A DNA stretch of 39,915 nucleotides from Actinomycetes bacterium (GCA_021847945.1 JAJZNG010000126.1:10651-50565); one strand, 5' to 3'; counted from the stretch's first letter, positions 18,023-28,038 are shown. Made by a program: numbers and translations. The notes: generated by a model not told the origin, from the sequence alone.

Positions 18023-18984
18023 GACCCGGAGAGTACCCCGGACAGGCCGGCGGGTACAGTCCCCGACACCGGGACGGGGTGTGACACGACCAGACCGTAC
18101 TTGGCGAGGTCCGCGGAGCCGGTCGGCCCGAGCAGGAACTTCACGAACGCGTCCGCGCCGTCGAGGTGCGGTGCTCCGGCCAAGACGGTGATCGTGTACC
18201 TGGCTTCGAGAGGGGACGGCTCGCCGGTGAGGGGCACGGTCGGGAAGTTACCCGCTTTGGCCTCCACGGAGTAGAAGAAGCCGGCGTCGAGCTGGCCGGC
18301 TTGGAGACGGCCGACGAGGGTGTCTTCTGGGTACACGTCGGCGCTGTCGGTGGCTAGCTTGTCGAGGGCCGGTTCGCCTTGGGCTCTGGCTGCGTCTTGG
18401 AGAGCCGTTACTGTCAACGCTCCTTTCGGATCGGTGGCTGGGTCGGTGCGCCCGACGAGGATCCCAGGCAGGGACACGACCTTGTACCAGGGCATCGTCT
18501 TGAAGTCCGCCGCGTAACGGCTCTTGGGGTTGTAGCCGACGACCAGCGGCGAGTCGGCGAACGTCGCGTACCACGACACCCAGTTGCCGTTCGGCGTTCC
18601 TTCGAGAGCGGCGTCGTTGGAGGGAGCCGCCCCGATGAACACGTCCGCGATGACCGTCTTGGCTTTTATCTCGTTTGCGAGAGCGCCGGCGTTGCCCGAC
18701 TGGCCGTCGAAGTTGAAGCCGGTGGCGCGGTCGAAGTCCGGGCCGATGCCTTTCTCCATGAGGTCTACTAGGGACCCTGCGTAGAGGACGTCTACTGGCC
18801 CGCTGCCCTGCCCGCTCGGGGCGGTGGTGCTCGTCGGAGCAGCGTTGGAGGTGGGGGCCGGGGCGGATGTGGGCGCTGACGTGGACTTCGACGACGTCGA
18901 GCAGGAGGCGAGCAGCGCCGCGCCTGCGGCTAGGGCGGCGACGCCCCGCACCCGGGGTCGGGCAGAACGTTTGGTAGAGATCAT
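18019..18984 (-). CDS. Molybdate/tungstate-type ABC transporter substrate-binding lipoprotein (ModA/WtpA-like)
   Basis: Lipobox LLASC after a signal peptide; VDVLYAGSLVDLMEKGIGPDF; adjacent to fused permease-ATPase. ATG at 18984 preferred over the TTG at 19005. Confidence 0.8.
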   Translation of the reverse strand: MISTKRSARPRVRGVAALAAGAALLASCSTSSKSTSAPTSAPAPTSNAAPTSTTAPSGQGSGPVDVLYAGSLVDLMEKGIGPDFDRATGFNFDGQSGNAGALANEIKAKTVIADVFIGAAPSNDAALEGTPNGNWVSWYATFADSPLVVGYNPKSRYAADFKTMPWYKVVSLPGILVGRTDPATDPKGALTVTALQDAARAQGEPALDKLATDSADVYPEDTLVGRLQAGQLDAGFFYSVEAKAGNFPTVPLTGEPSPLEARYTITVLAGAPHLDGADAFVKFLLGPTGSADLAKYGLVVSHPVPVSGTVPAGLSGVLSGS

Positions 18985-18999
18985 TGGCCGAGCATAGCT

Positions 19000-19028
19000 C
19001 ACCAATAGTCAACCTCTGACTATTGGTG
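19000..19028. promoter_or_regulatory. Perfect inverted repeat, candidate operator upstream of the substrate-binding lipoprotein
   Basis: caccaatagtca-acctc-tgactattggtg (12-bp arms, 5-nt spacer), AT-rich relative to surroundings, 16 bp upstream of ATG 18984. Confidence 0.7.
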
Positions 19029-19037
19029 GCGGGGGTT

Positions 19038-19607
19038 TTACTTTCCCGCCCTACTCTGCAAGTGCGGGGAACCTTTGACCGCTTCTAGGAACTCGAGGGT
19101 CGCTTTGGAGCTCGACAGGCGCCACTGCGCGACTACCCGCTCGAATCCAGAGGCGCCGTCTCGGACCTTGGAGAGGGACGCGACCTGTCTCACGAGCTTG
19201 GCCCGCTGGGATTCGAGGAGGGGGGCAGGATCGGATCTTGCACGGGAAAGTAGCGCCAGCTTTAAAAGCAGAAGCGACCGCACGTCGCGCACGTGATCCA
19301 CGGGGCGGCCGAGCCAGTCGTCGAGCGCCAGCCTGCCCGCGTCGGTGAGCGAGATAACCGTGCGGGTCGGACCTCGCGTTCCCGGCTCGGCCGCCACCGG
19401 GTGTACCAGCCTGAGAGCTTCCAGCTTGTTGACGGCGTTGTAGACCGCTGGCCTGGCCATGCTCCAAACCGCCCCGAGCTCACCGCCGGGCGCCAGGATC
19501 TGCGCCACGGCGAACCCGTGCGTCGGACCTTCGCCTACCAGCCCGAGGACAGCCCACTCTCCCGGGGAAAGTTCCGGACTCTTCGCCACGCCCGAGGCTA
19601 CATCCAA
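19038..19607 (-). CDS. PadR-family transcriptional regulator
   Basis: ELSPGEWAVLGLVGEGPTHGFAVAQIL...WSMARPAVYNAVNKLEALRLVHPV...GPTRTVISLTDAGRLALDDWL winged-helix with C-terminal helices. Confidence 0.82.
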   Translation of the reverse strand: MDVASGVAKSPELSPGEWAVLGLVGEGPTHGFAVAQILAPGGELGAVWSMARPAVYNAVNKLEALRLVHPVAAEPGTRGPTRTVISLTDAGRLALDDWLGRPVDHVRDVRSLLLLKLALLSRARSDPAPLLESQRAKLVRQVASLSKVRDGASGFERVVAQWRLSSSKATLEFLEAVKGSPHLQSRAGK

Positions 19608-19615
19608 GCCGTAGC

Positions 19616-20503
19616 ATGATCGCGGTGACCAACCCCACGTCCGCTGTCGACGTCTTCTTCTCCGGCCGGGACGCCAACCGCCTAGCCGCCAGCTCGGCGG
19701 GGACGACCGGCGGACCCCCGGTCGTGCTGCTGCACGGCGGTGGCCAGACGCGCCACTCGTGGCGTACGACGCTCGGCTGTCTCGCAGAGCAGGGTTGGAG
19801 CGCTTTCAGCGTGGACCTGCGAGGCCACGGGGACAGCGACTGGGCGCAGGACGGGGACTACTCTCTTGAGGCTTTCGCCGGCGACGTGACCGCCGTAGCG
19901 TCCAGTTTCGACGAGCCTCCCGCCCTGGTAGGAGCCTCCCTCGGAGGGCTGTCAGCCCTGCTAGCGGCGGGGTCGTACCGTCACGGAAGTCTCGCCTCCG
20001 CCCTGGTCCTAGTCGACGTCGCTCCCAGGATCGAAGAGCAGGGACGCCAAAGAGTCGGCCGTTTCATGCTTGAGCACGTCTCGGACGGCTTCGCCAGCCT
20101 TGAGGATGTGGCCGACGCGGTCGCCGCCTACAACCCCCACCGTCCCAGGCCCGCCGACCTGTCCGGGTTGGAGAAGAACCTCCGCTACCGGGACGGCCGT
20201 TGGTACTGGCATTGGGATCCCCGCTTCATGACCGGCCTGCGGGGCGGGCCCGACGAGACCCGCGCCTCGCTCGCCGCCCCCGGGGTGCTCGAACAGGCGG
20301 CGAGATCGGTCGAATGCCCGGTGCTGGTAGTTCGCGGCCGCCAGAGTGACCTTCTAAGCGAAGAGGGAGCCCGGGAGCTGCTCGGCATGGTGAGGCAGGG
20401 GGAGATGGTCGACGTCGCCGGCGCCGGGCACATGGTGGCCGGGGATCGCAACGACGCGTTCAACGACGCCGTCGTCGACTTCCTCGCGAGAGTCCGCGCG
20501 TAG
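19616..20503 (+). CDS. Alpha/beta hydrolase
   Basis: VVLLHGGGQTRHSW; nucleophile elbow GASLGG; catalytic GAGHMVAGDRND. Confidence 0.9.
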   Translation: MIAVTNPTSAVDVFFSGRDANRLAASSAGTTGGPPVVLLHGGGQTRHSWRTTLGCLAEQGWSAFSVDLRGHGDSDWAQDGDYSLEAFAGDVTAVASSFDEPPALVGASLGGLSALLAAGSYRHGSLASALVLVDVAPRIEEQGRQRVGRFMLEHVSDGFASLEDVADAVAAYNPHRPRPADLSGLEKNLRYRDGRWYWHWDPRFMTGLRGGPDETRASLAAPGVLEQAARSVECPVLVVRGRQSDLLSEEGARELLGMVRQGEMVDVAGAGHMVAGDRNDAFNDAVVDFLARVRA

Positions 20504-20507
20504 CGAC

Positions 20508-21314
20508 CTACTCGCTGGTCGGCCCGTCGAAGCTCGGTGCCCGCTTCTCGGCGTGACTGGCGAGGCCCTCGGCCGCGTCGGGACCGCCGAAGCCGTACAT
20601 CTCGTATGCGAGGCTGGCGTCGAGGATCGCCGACTGGGACCGATACCAGTGGTTGAGGGTGTGCTTGGTCCACCGGATTGCCGACTGCGCCCCGCCGGCC
20701 AGCCCGACTGCGACTTCGAGGGCTTTGCCGTGCACGTCGGCGTCGTCTACGCACAGTGACACCAGGCCTATCCGTTCGGCCTCCTCCCCGGTGAGAGCCT
20801 CGCAGGTGAGAAGGTAGTACTTGGCTTTCGCCATGCCGCACAGAAGCGGCCATGCCAAAGCGGCGTGGTCGCCTGCGGCTACCCCGAGTCGGGTGTGGCC
20901 GTCGATGATCTTGGCGCTGCGCCCGACGACGGACACGTCCGCTAGCAGGCCGGCGCATAGGCCGGCGCCCACGGCCGGTCCGTGGATCGCCGAGACGATC
21001 GGCTTGGAACAGTTGATGACGTTGAAAACCAGGTCGCGGGCTTCGCGCATGATCCTGGTCCGGGTCGCGTAGTCGGAGACCATCTCGCCTAGCAGTTCGA
21101 ATGAGCCGCCGGCGGAGAAAGCCCGGCCGGCTCCGCGTAGCAGCGCCACACGGACCGACGGGTCGCGGTCGACGCTGAGCCACACGTCAGCCAACTCCCG
21201 GTGCACCGCCGGGCTTACAGCGTTCAAGCCGGGGGCGTCCATGGTTATGCGCAGCACGCCGTCGGCGGGACGGTCGAAGACCAGCCCGGGGAAAGCTCGG
21301 TAGGGGTCTGCCAT
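20508..21314 (-). CDS. Enoyl-CoA hydratase/isomerase (crotonase) family
   Basis: [70 protein letters not shown]. Confidence 0.88.
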   Translation of the reverse strand: MADPYRAFPGLVFDRPADGVLRITMDAPGLNAVSPAVHRELADVWLSVDRDPSVRVALLRGAGRAFSAGGSFELLGEMVSDYATRTRIMREARDLVFNVINCSKPIVSAIHGPAVGAGLCAGLLADVSVVGRSAKIIDGHTRLGVAAGDHAALAWPLLCGMAKAKYYLLTCEALTGEEAERIGLVSLCVDDADVHGKALEVAVGLAGGAQSAIRWTKHTLNHWYRSQSAILDASLAYEMYGFGGPDAAEGLASHAEKRAPSFDGPTSE

Positions 21315-21348
21315 GGTCCGCGAGCCTAAGCCACCGCAGGGGCAGCGT

Positions 21349-22890
21349 TCACGCCGCTAGAGGCCGGCTGGCGTCCGGCAGAAGAGACGGCCGTGGCAGA
21401 ACCTTGAAGTCTGAGATGTCCTCCAGGCGCCGGCCGCTTGTCTCTTCTCCGAGGAAGGTCACTGTTGCAACCGCGACCAGGGCGACGACGCCGACGACCG
21501 AGTACGCTGCGGCCACCCCGCCGACGGCCAAGAGCGGGGGTATGAACGCCGGGCCGACTATCCCCGACAGAAGCCTCCCGAAACCTTCGGTTGCGCCCGT
21601 CGCCACACCGCGGATCTGCGTCGGGTAACTCTCAGCCGTGTAAACCTTGACGGCCGGGTCGAGGCCGATCCCGAAGAACGACATAACGCCGCCGACGGCC
21701 AGCACGGCCACTCCGCCGCGCACCAAGCCGAAGACGAGCGCTGCCACGGCTGCGATCAGACCGAACCCGACGATCACAGCTTTACGCCCGAGGCGCTCGA
21801 CGAGCCAGGCCTCCAAAAGCTTGCCGGGAATGGACACGCCGACGATCACGGCGGTGAAAGCGAAAGCCGAAGTGAGAGTGAAGCCCATGGAGGTCACCAC
21901 TGTCGGCATGAAGGTCTGGATGGAATAGAAGATGAAGAAGGTACCGCCGAAGGTGACCCACAAGACGGCGGATCGCCGCAGGAACCGACGCGAGAACACT
22001 TCCCGCAGCGGGGTAGTGAACCTTCGCTCCGGATCCGTCCCCGACGGCCCGAAGCCGACCGCAGAACTGGCGCCGAGCACAGAACTGGCGTCGAGCTCAG
22101 GCTCGGGCAGGGGACGGCCGATCTGGTCGCGGACCCGGGCTTCTATCGACGACAGGACCTTTTCCGCCTCGCCCAGCTTGCCCTTGGACTCCAACCACCT
22201 CGGCGACTCGGGAAGCATCTTCCACGCCACGACAGCGAACAGCAGCGGTATGCCGCCGAGCCCGAACATGACCCGCCAGCCGAACGTGTTGGCCACCGAC
22301 GGGATAAGGAGCATCGCCAACAGCGGGGAGAGGAAGTAGCCGACCGAAAGGAACGAGTCGGCCATCCCGGTGAAGCGACCACGGATCGACGGCGGGCAAA
22401 GCTCGGCACCGTAAGCGTAGGGAAGCGGGAAGACAGCACCCATCGCGATCCCGGCGGCGAGACGCAGGGCCACCAGCTCGTCGACGGTGCCGGCGAACGC
22501 AGTGACGAAGGTGAGGACCGCGTACCCTGCAGTCCCGCCGACCAGGACACGTTTACGACCGTAACGGTCCGCCAACCAACCGGCAGGCGCTATGCCTATG
22601 ACGATCCCTATCGTAGAGGCGGTAGCGACGAGGCTCTTAGAGCCGGTGCTCAGATGGTAAAGGTGGCTGAGTGACGGCAGGACGCTGCCGATCAGGCCAA
22701 TGTCGTAGGACTCGGCCAGCCACGCCAAGAACAGCACCACCATTACCGTTCGAAGCCAGCGCGAGTCGGGCAGCCTGTCGAGCCTCTCCGCTGCGCGGAC
22801 TGGGCCCGCAACCCTCGTGGCGCGCGACGCCCCATTTCCAGTGTCTACTGCTGCCGACCGGACCTTGCTTTTGGAGGTTACCGTGCGCAT
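21349..22890 (-). CDS. MFS transporter (sugar/organic acid porter type)
   Basis: [17 protein letters not shown]...[32 protein letters not shown]...[13 protein letters not shown]. Confidence 0.9.
   Translation of the reverse strand: MRTVTSKSKVRSAAVDTGNGASRATRVAGPVRAAERLDRLPDSRWLRTVMVVLFLAWLAESYDIGLIGSVLPSLSHLYHLSTGSKSLVATASTIGIVIGIAPAGWLADRYGRKRVLVGGTAGYAVLTFVTAFAGTVDELVALRLAAGIAMGAVFPLPYAYGAELCPPSIRGRFTGMADSFLSVGYFLSPLLAMLLIPSVANTFGWRVMFGLGGIPLLFAVVAWKMLPESPRWLESKGKLGEAEKVLSSIEARVRDQIGRPLPEPELDASSVLGASSAVGFGPSGTDPERRFTTPLREVFSRRFLRRSAVLWVTFGGTFFIFYSIQTFMPTVVTSMGFTLTSAFAFTAVIVGVSIPGKLLEAWLVERLGRKAVIVGFGLIAAVAALVFGLVRGGVAVLAVGGVMSFFGIGLDPAVKVYTAESYPTQIRGVATGATEGFGRLLSGIVGPAFIPPLLAVGGVAAAYSVVGVVALVAVATVTFLGEETSGRRLEDISDFKVLPRPSLLPDASRPLAA
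22062..22096. repeat. 18-bp period near-perfect tandem repeat within MFS gene
   Basis: cagaactggcgccgagc (22062-22078) and cagaactggcgtcgagc (22080-22096), one mismatch. Confidence 0.85.
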
Positions 22891-23021
22891 AGACGAGACG
22901 CTACGAACGATAACTGTGACAGCGCTTAGGACAATAGAAGAAGATGGTCAGGGAACCCGAAGATCTCGATATGAGCAGCGGCCCTTGTGCGGGCGGCGAC
23001 GAGGCAGGCTAGCTTTGGCTC

Positions 23022-25178
23022 ATGTCGATTGCGATATCCGACGACCACCGGGCCCTCGCCGGCACCGTCAGCGAGTTCCTCGCCCGCCACGATGCCCTCG
23101 CCGCGAACCGAGCGCTGCTCGAAGCCCCCGCCGGGGAGCTTCCGGGTTTCTGGGGGGAAATGGCCGGCCTGGGGTGGATGGGACTTCACGTTCCCGAGGA
23201 ACTGGGGGGATCAGGTTTCGGCCTCGAAGAGCTCGTCGTGGTCGTAGAGGAAATGGGCCGGGCGATCTGCCCCGGTCCTTTCGTCCCGACTGTCATAGCA
23301 AGCGCAGCCCTATGCGCCTGCGGGAGCGCCGAAACACTCCGGCGTCTCCTTCCGGGCCTAGCCGGCGGGACCAAGGTCGCAGGGCTCGCGTTAGAGTCGG
23401 ACCTGACGTTCCGGGAGGGGAAGGCGTCGGGGTCCGCGGCCGCCGTGCTGTCGGCCGACCTCGCCGATGTGATCGTCGTCGCCAGCGGGGCGGACCTGGT
23501 GGTCTTCGACGCCGGATCCCCGGGCGTGGCAGTCCAGTCCCGAGCGAACCTCGACCCGTCGAGGCGGGCGTCGAAGGTCACGTTCTCCGAAGCCCCTTGC
23601 GAGGTCGTCGACGGAGGAGCCCGCGCTCTGATCGACGCCGCAAGAGTGCTCCTCGCGGCGGAAGCGACGGGCGTCGCACGCCAGTGCACCGACGATGCGG
23701 CGGGGTACGCGAAGGTTCGTGTCCAATTCGGCAGGCCTATCGGCACCTACCAGGCGGTCAAGCATCACTGCGCGAACATGGCGGTCGCTACCGAGTTGGC
23801 GACCAGCGCCGTGTGGGATGCGGCGCGCGCTGCAGGGGCGGACAGCGCCCAGCTGCGGTTTTCGGCTGCTGTCGCGGCGAGCCTGGCCTGCGAGGCCGCA
23901 GAGCTCGCCTCGAACCTGAACATTCAGGTCCACGGCGGTATCGGCTTCACCTGGGAGCACGACGCCCACCTGTATCTGCGTAGAGCTGCCGCCATATCAG
24001 CTCTTGTCGGAGAGGAGTCCGCAGCGGGCGACGTCGTCGACCTGGCCGAGTCAGGCACTCGGCGTAGCAGGGCATTGGAACTGCCGGCCGAGGCTGACGA
24101 GCTGCGCGCCGAGGTGCGGGCGTTCGCCGAGTCGATCAAAGATAAAGACGACGCTTCGCGCCTGGAGGCGCTGATCGACTCCGGCTACGCGATGCCGCAC
24201 TGGCCCAAACCGTGGGGTCGCGCCGCCGGCGCCGTCGAACAGCTCGTGATAGAACAAGAGTTCGCCTCCGCGGGTGTCCGCCGGCCCATGTACGGGATCA
24301 CGGGCTGGGTGATATTGACCCTCACCCAGTTCGCCACCGAGGACCAGATAACCCGCTGGGTACGACCGGCGCTGTCGCAGCAGGTGATCTGGTGCCAGCT
24401 TTTCAGCGAGCCGGACGCCGGTTCGGACGCTGCAGGGATCAAGACCCGGGCGCGGCGGGTGGATGGCGGATGGGTGATCAACGGGCAGAAAGTCTGGACG
24501 AGCGGGGCGCAGTACGCTTCGTACGGGCTCGCGACGGTGAGGACGAATCCGGACGCCCCGAAGCACAAGGGCGTGACGATGATGGTCATCGACATGCACG
24601 CCGAGGGAGTGACAGTACGGCCGTTGCGGCAGGCTACGGGGCACTCCGAGTTCAACGAGGTTTTCTTCAACGACGTGTTCGTCCCCGACGACGACGTGGT
24701 GGGACCGGTGGACGGGGGGTGGACCGTCGCCCGGGCCACCCTAGGCAACGAGAGTGTGAGCATCGGCGGGGGAGCCGGGGGGACGACCACCTCCTACGAG
24801 ATGTTCTTCGGCCCTCTTCGGGCTCATGCGACGCGTCTGGCCGGCGGTCGGGCGAGGGTCGGGCGCTACATCGCCCGCTCCGAGGCTACTGAGCTGCTGA
24901 ACCTGCGAAGCGCCCATAGGGCGATATCGGGCAGCTCACCGGGCCCGGAGGGTAACATCACCAAGCTGGTGCTGTCCGAGTTGCGCCAAGAGGCGGCGGC
25001 TGTCCTGGCTGCGCTCGCCGGGCCCGAGGCCGTCTACGCCGACGCCGGCAGCGAAGAGGTTGCGCTGGCGATCCTGTCCGCTCGGGCGCTTTCTATCGCC
25101 GGGGGAACTTCGGAGATCAAACGTAATCAGATCGGCGAGAGGATCCTCGGCCTGCCCCGCGACCCGCTGGTCGGCTGA
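23022..25178 (+). CDS. Double-length acyl-CoA dehydrogenase (two fused ACAD domains, FadE34/FadE6-like architecture)
   Basis: N-half ends QVHGGIGFTWEHDAHLYLRRA; C-half has WCQLFSEPDAGSDAAGIKTRARRVDGGWVINGQKVWTSGA and GGTSEIKRNQIGERILGLPRDP. Confidence 0.9.
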   Translation: MSIAISDDHRALAGTVSEFLARHDALAANRALLEAPAGELPGFWGEMAGLGWMGLHVPEELGGSGFGLEELVVVVEEMGRAICPGPFVPTVIASAALCACGSAETLRRLLPGLAGGTKVAGLALESDLTFREGKASGSAAAVLSADLADVIVVASGADLVVFDAGSPGVAVQSRANLDPSRRASKVTFSEAPCEVVDGGARALIDAARVLLAAEATGVARQCTDDAAGYAKVRVQFGRPIGTYQAVKHHCANMAVATELATSAVWDAARAAGADSAQLRFSAAVAASLACEAAELASNLNIQVHGGIGFTWEHDAHLYLRRAAAISALVGEESAAGDVVDLAESGTRRSRALELPAEADELRAEVRAFAESIKDKDDASRLEALIDSGYAMPHWPKPWGRAAGAVEQLVIEQEFASAGVRRPMYGITGWVILTLTQFATEDQITRWVRPALSQQVIWCQLFSEPDAGSDAAGIKTRARRVDGGWVINGQKVWTSGAQYASYGLATVRTNPDAPKHKGVTMMVIDMHAEGVTVRPLRQATGHSEFNEVFFNDVFVPDDDVVGPVDGGWTVARATLGNESVSIGGGAGGTTTSYEMFFGPLRAHATRLAGGRARVGRYIARSEATELLNLRSAHRAISGSSPGPEGNITKLVLSELRQEAAAVLAALAGPEAVYADAGSEEVALAILSARALSIAGGTSEIKRNQIGERILGLPRDPLVG

Positions 25179-25184
25179 GCGGGC

Positions 25185-25210
25185 GGCTGAGCCTGCAGGC
25201 TGAACCTGCA
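25185..25210. repeat. 13-bp tandem repeat immediately 3' of the fused ACAD stop codon, containing a 12-bp perfect palindrome
   Basis: ggctgagcctgca-ggctgaacctgca; palindrome agcctgcaggct at 25190-25201. Confidence 0.85.
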
Positions 25211-25224
25211 GGCTGGAGACAGCC

Positions 25225-26949
25225 TCAGCTGCTGACGACGGTCACCAAGTCGCCGATCGCCAGGTCGTTGAACGCCACCTGGGCGGTCGCCTTGGGCAAC
25301 TCGACGCAGCCGAGGCTTTGCGGTGACCCATAGGAGGCGCGGGGGAAAGCGTGCACCGCGTCACCGCCGTAGAAGTAGTTGATCCAGTAGACCAAGTCGT
25401 GGTACTTGGACCCATCGGGGTTGGTACCGTTCATCCAGTTCTGCGTGAAGCGAAGGTAGATCGGGTACGTGCCGAGCTGAGTGGCGTACCCGGGCATGCC
25501 AGTGTTCGCAGCAGCGGTCAGCACCACCGAGCCGTTCTCCCACAACGTGAGGGTCTCAGGGAGCGTCTCGGTCACGTACACGTACGAGTATGGGGCCGGG
25601 TCGGTCTGGTTGGACAGGTCGGCCTGAAGTAGAGCCTGCCAAAGTGAAGGCGTCGCAAGTTGCGCCACGGAGGCGAACTCCTCGCTGTAGCCGTCGTAGG
25701 CATTCCGAGTTGCGTTGAAGTTCATCAGGGCGCCTTTGAGGATCTCGTTGGCCGCTCCGAGAGTCCACTGCGACTGCAGCGAAGCCGGGGTGCTCGCCCA
25801 CGTCCAAGAGAACGTCCCCTGGAGGGGCTGGGACATCGAAGTCACCTCCTCGGCCATGGTCGTCGGCTGCGAAACTCCCGCCGCCGCGGTGAACGTCAAA
25901 GGTATGTAGTGCAGCCGGGCGAGGATCTGCTCCATCCGCAGGATCGACGCCGGAGCAGTCTGGAACTTGTAGGTGTCGGTCGTCACGGTGGAAGTCGTCG
26001 AGACTCCCGAGGCCGGTGCACTCGCCCCGGAGGCTCCCACGGCTGACACCGGCTTGGCGAAGGAAACTGTCTCGGTGGCTCCCGGCCCGTATCCGATGCC
26101 GCTCGGCGTGAACACGAGTTGATCGGGGTTGGGTTCGCTCCACGCTCCGGGCACCGCCGGGCTCAGGGTAGGCCGGGTGGACCCGAGCACCGCCGACACT
26201 GGCTTGTCGAAGCTGAGCGTTATCGGCTGGTTAGAAGCAGCCGTGGAGCTGCCCGGCGCCGGGTCGGCTATAGCGACGGGCGGACCGCTCGGGCTTTGGA
26301 CGAACCACGTGAGCGTGGACGCCTGGGCGGCGGGCTGCTCCCATGGACGGGGGCTGGCGTTCACCGTCACCTTCCCCGCAAGCAAGCTCGCCGGAGCCGG
26401 AAGGTCCGCCTGGGTGGACGCCGCTGGGAGGCTCAACTTCTGCATCGGGGCTGAACCGAAACTGTACTCGACGACGCTGACCGGGTTCGTGAAGTCGACT
26501 TGGAGATGCCCGGGCCGCGAAGCGAGCGCCACCGAAGTCGCGGGTTTGGCTGCGGGTGTCTGCAGGGTCAGGGTGCGTGTCACCGACGAGCCGACCAGCC
26601 AGCTGAGCCACGAAGGCGACGACACTGTAGCTGTCACCACCACCGTCTCTCCCTGAGGGACGGTGCTCGCCGGCAGGTAGCCTCCAGCGGAGCGCACTAG
26701 TGCCACTTGGTGGCCGCCCACGGTCGCCGTCACGCTGTCGACACGAGCGCCGAGACCACCGGATTTCAGGTTGACCAGGTGAGCCGAGCCTGCGTCGAGC
26801 GTGACCTTGGGCTGGCCTACAGACAAGGCGACCGCGACAGCGGCTCCGCCGAGCACTACCAGACCGCCCGCCGAGATCAACGCAGACTTGAGGACCTTCG
26901 ACATGCCACCACCCTTGGCGGCATGGCTTGGGGAGTGCTTGGCTGTCAT
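25225..26949 (-). CDS. L,D-transpeptidase (YkuD) family with N-terminal TM anchor and Ig-like region
   Basis: N-terminal TM helix; C-terminal AVHAFPRASYGSPQSLGCVELPKATAQVAFNDLAIGDLVTVV resembles a YkuD catalytic end; start at 26949 or internal ATG 26904. Confidence 0.82.
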   Translation of the reverse strand: MTAKHSPSHAAKGGGMSKVLKSALISAGGLVVLGGAAVAVALSVGQPKVTLDAGSAHLVNLKSGGLGARVDSVTATVGGHQVALVRSAGGYLPASTVPQGETVVVTATVSSPSWLSWLVGSSVTRTLTLQTPAAKPATSVALASRPGHLQVDFTNPVSVVEYSFGSAPMQKLSLPAASTQADLPAPASLLAGKVTVNASPRPWEQPAAQASTLTWFVQSPSGPPVAIADPAPGSSTAASNQPITLSFDKPVSAVLGSTRPTLSPAVPGAWSEPNPDQLVFTPSGIGYGPGATETVSFAKPVSAVGASGASAPASGVSTTSTVTTDTYKFQTAPASILRMEQILARLHYIPLTFTAAAGVSQPTTMAEEVTSMSQPLQGTFSWTWASTPASLQSQWTLGAANEILKGALMNFNATRNAYDGYSEEFASVAQLATPSLWQALLQADLSNQTDPAPYSYVYVTETLPETLTLWENGSVVLTAAANTGMPGYATQLGTYPIYLRFTQNWMNGTNPDGSKYHDLVYWINYFYGGDAVHAFPRASYGSPQSLGCVELPKATAQVAFNDLAIGDLVTVVSS

Positions 26950-27056
26950 GGTCGATCTTCCTGGCTTCGTGGTTTTGGGATAGACTCTCGTGTCACCCTG
27001 ATCGGGCGCAGCTTTCCGCTTGTGCCCTCATGGCTATCCTACCCCTTCGCGCCAGC

Positions 27057-27305
27057 TTAAACCACGCGATCGCCTGGGTGGCCGGCGTCATCCGCTGCAG
27101 CGACGAGGCGAAGGGCCAGAGTCGGGCATGCGGCCACCGCCCTGCGCGCATGAGCCCTCGCCTGCGGCGGAATTGCACCGGGAGCCAGGATCGGATACCC
27201 CCAGTCGTCGAGGGAGATCATCTCGGGTAGGAGCTCCGCGCAAAGCCCGTGCGCTTGACAGGCGATAGGGTCGACGACCAGCCTCTGCTGCTTTCTCAAT
27301 GCCAT
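27057..27305 (-). CDS. Small single-cluster ferredoxin
   Basis: MALRKQQRLVVDPIACQAHGLCAELLPEMISLDDWGYPIL...ARRAVAACPTLALRLV: Cx2HGxC...CP motif. Confidence 0.85.
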   Translation of the reverse strand: MALRKQQRLVVDPIACQAHGLCAELLPEMISLDDWGYPILAPGAIPPQARAHARRAVAACPTLALRLVAAADDAGHPGDRVV

Positions 27306-27312
27306 CTGCGGT

Positions 27313-28038
27313 TCATCCCCCCGTGGGTGTTGTCGACGTGGACGAGGACGAGCTCGAACCGCCGAGGAGGTTCGTCGGGGTCCCGGCACGCTTCGCCCAT
27401 CCTGGGCGCAGGGGGCCTTGCAGGGCCCATGCTGTCAATCCGACCGTAACCAAGGCTACTCCCAGGGCGGCGAGAGTCCGTTGCGCTACGTCAGACGCGC
27501 TCCATCTGGTGGTCAGCCTCCACGCCAGCGAGACGAGAACCGCTGCGGTGCACAGCACGTAGATGACCTGCACCCACCCGACGCGGCTGTCGCTTCCGGT
27601 GCCCAGACCGTGCCAGAGGGCTATCGGCCAGCACGCGTACGCAGCCCAGTGTACGGCGCGCCAGGTTCGATACCCGACCCGGTAACGCAGCAGGCTGGTG
27701 ATCACCAAGGCCAGGAGAAGATCGGTTGCGAGCGCCCCCAGCCCCAACCACACCGGTCTGTAGGAGCCTACGAACGGTACGACCGAATCCACCGCGGAGA
27801 TAGGAGCGAAAGGGTCCGCTACAGCGGTCGCTATGTGGATCCCGAGGAAGACCACCGCCAGAAGGGACACGTTGCGGTGCAAACCGGCGACGACGAACCT
27901 GGGCATCGACGGCCCCGAAAGGCGGCCGATCTGGCTTATGCCGAGCACCACCGAAGCGGTGAGCAGCACCAGCGCCATCAGGCCGGACCCTCGGGTCAGG
28001 TACCACAGCTCCTTAGAGTTGACAGCCGCAACGATCAT
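27313..28038 (-). CDS. Ferric-reductase-like transmembrane (b-type heme) protein
   Basis: Multi-TM with two paired histidine sets: LHRNVSLLAVVFLGIH and VHWAAYACWPIALWH; no NAD/FAD-binding domain; ATG 28038 overlaps upstream TGA. Confidence 0.8.
   Translation of the reverse strand: MIVAAVNSKELWYLTRGSGLMALVLLTASVVLGISQIGRLSGPSMPRFVVAGLHRNVSLLAVVFLGIHIATAVADPFAPISAVDSVVPFVGSYRPVWLGLGALATDLLLALVITSLLRYRVGYRTWRAVHWAAYACWPIALWHGLGTGSDSRVGWVQVIYVLCTAAVLVSLAWRLTTRWSASDVAQRTLAALGVALVTVGLTAWALQGPLRPGWAKRAGTPTNLLGGSSSSSSTSTTPTGG

Noticed and set aside
18961-19037. Molybdenum-cofactor (Moco) riboswitch upstream of the transporter
   Set aside because: The leader before the lipoprotein gene is too short and shows only a simple palindrome, which fits a protein operator better.
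20508-21314. Crotonase with GDHAALAWP in place of catalytic-Glu motif as a novel enzyme
   Set aside because: Asp/variant signatures of the HTRxGVxAGD type occur in many actinobacterial EchA paralogs; not unusual enough to report.
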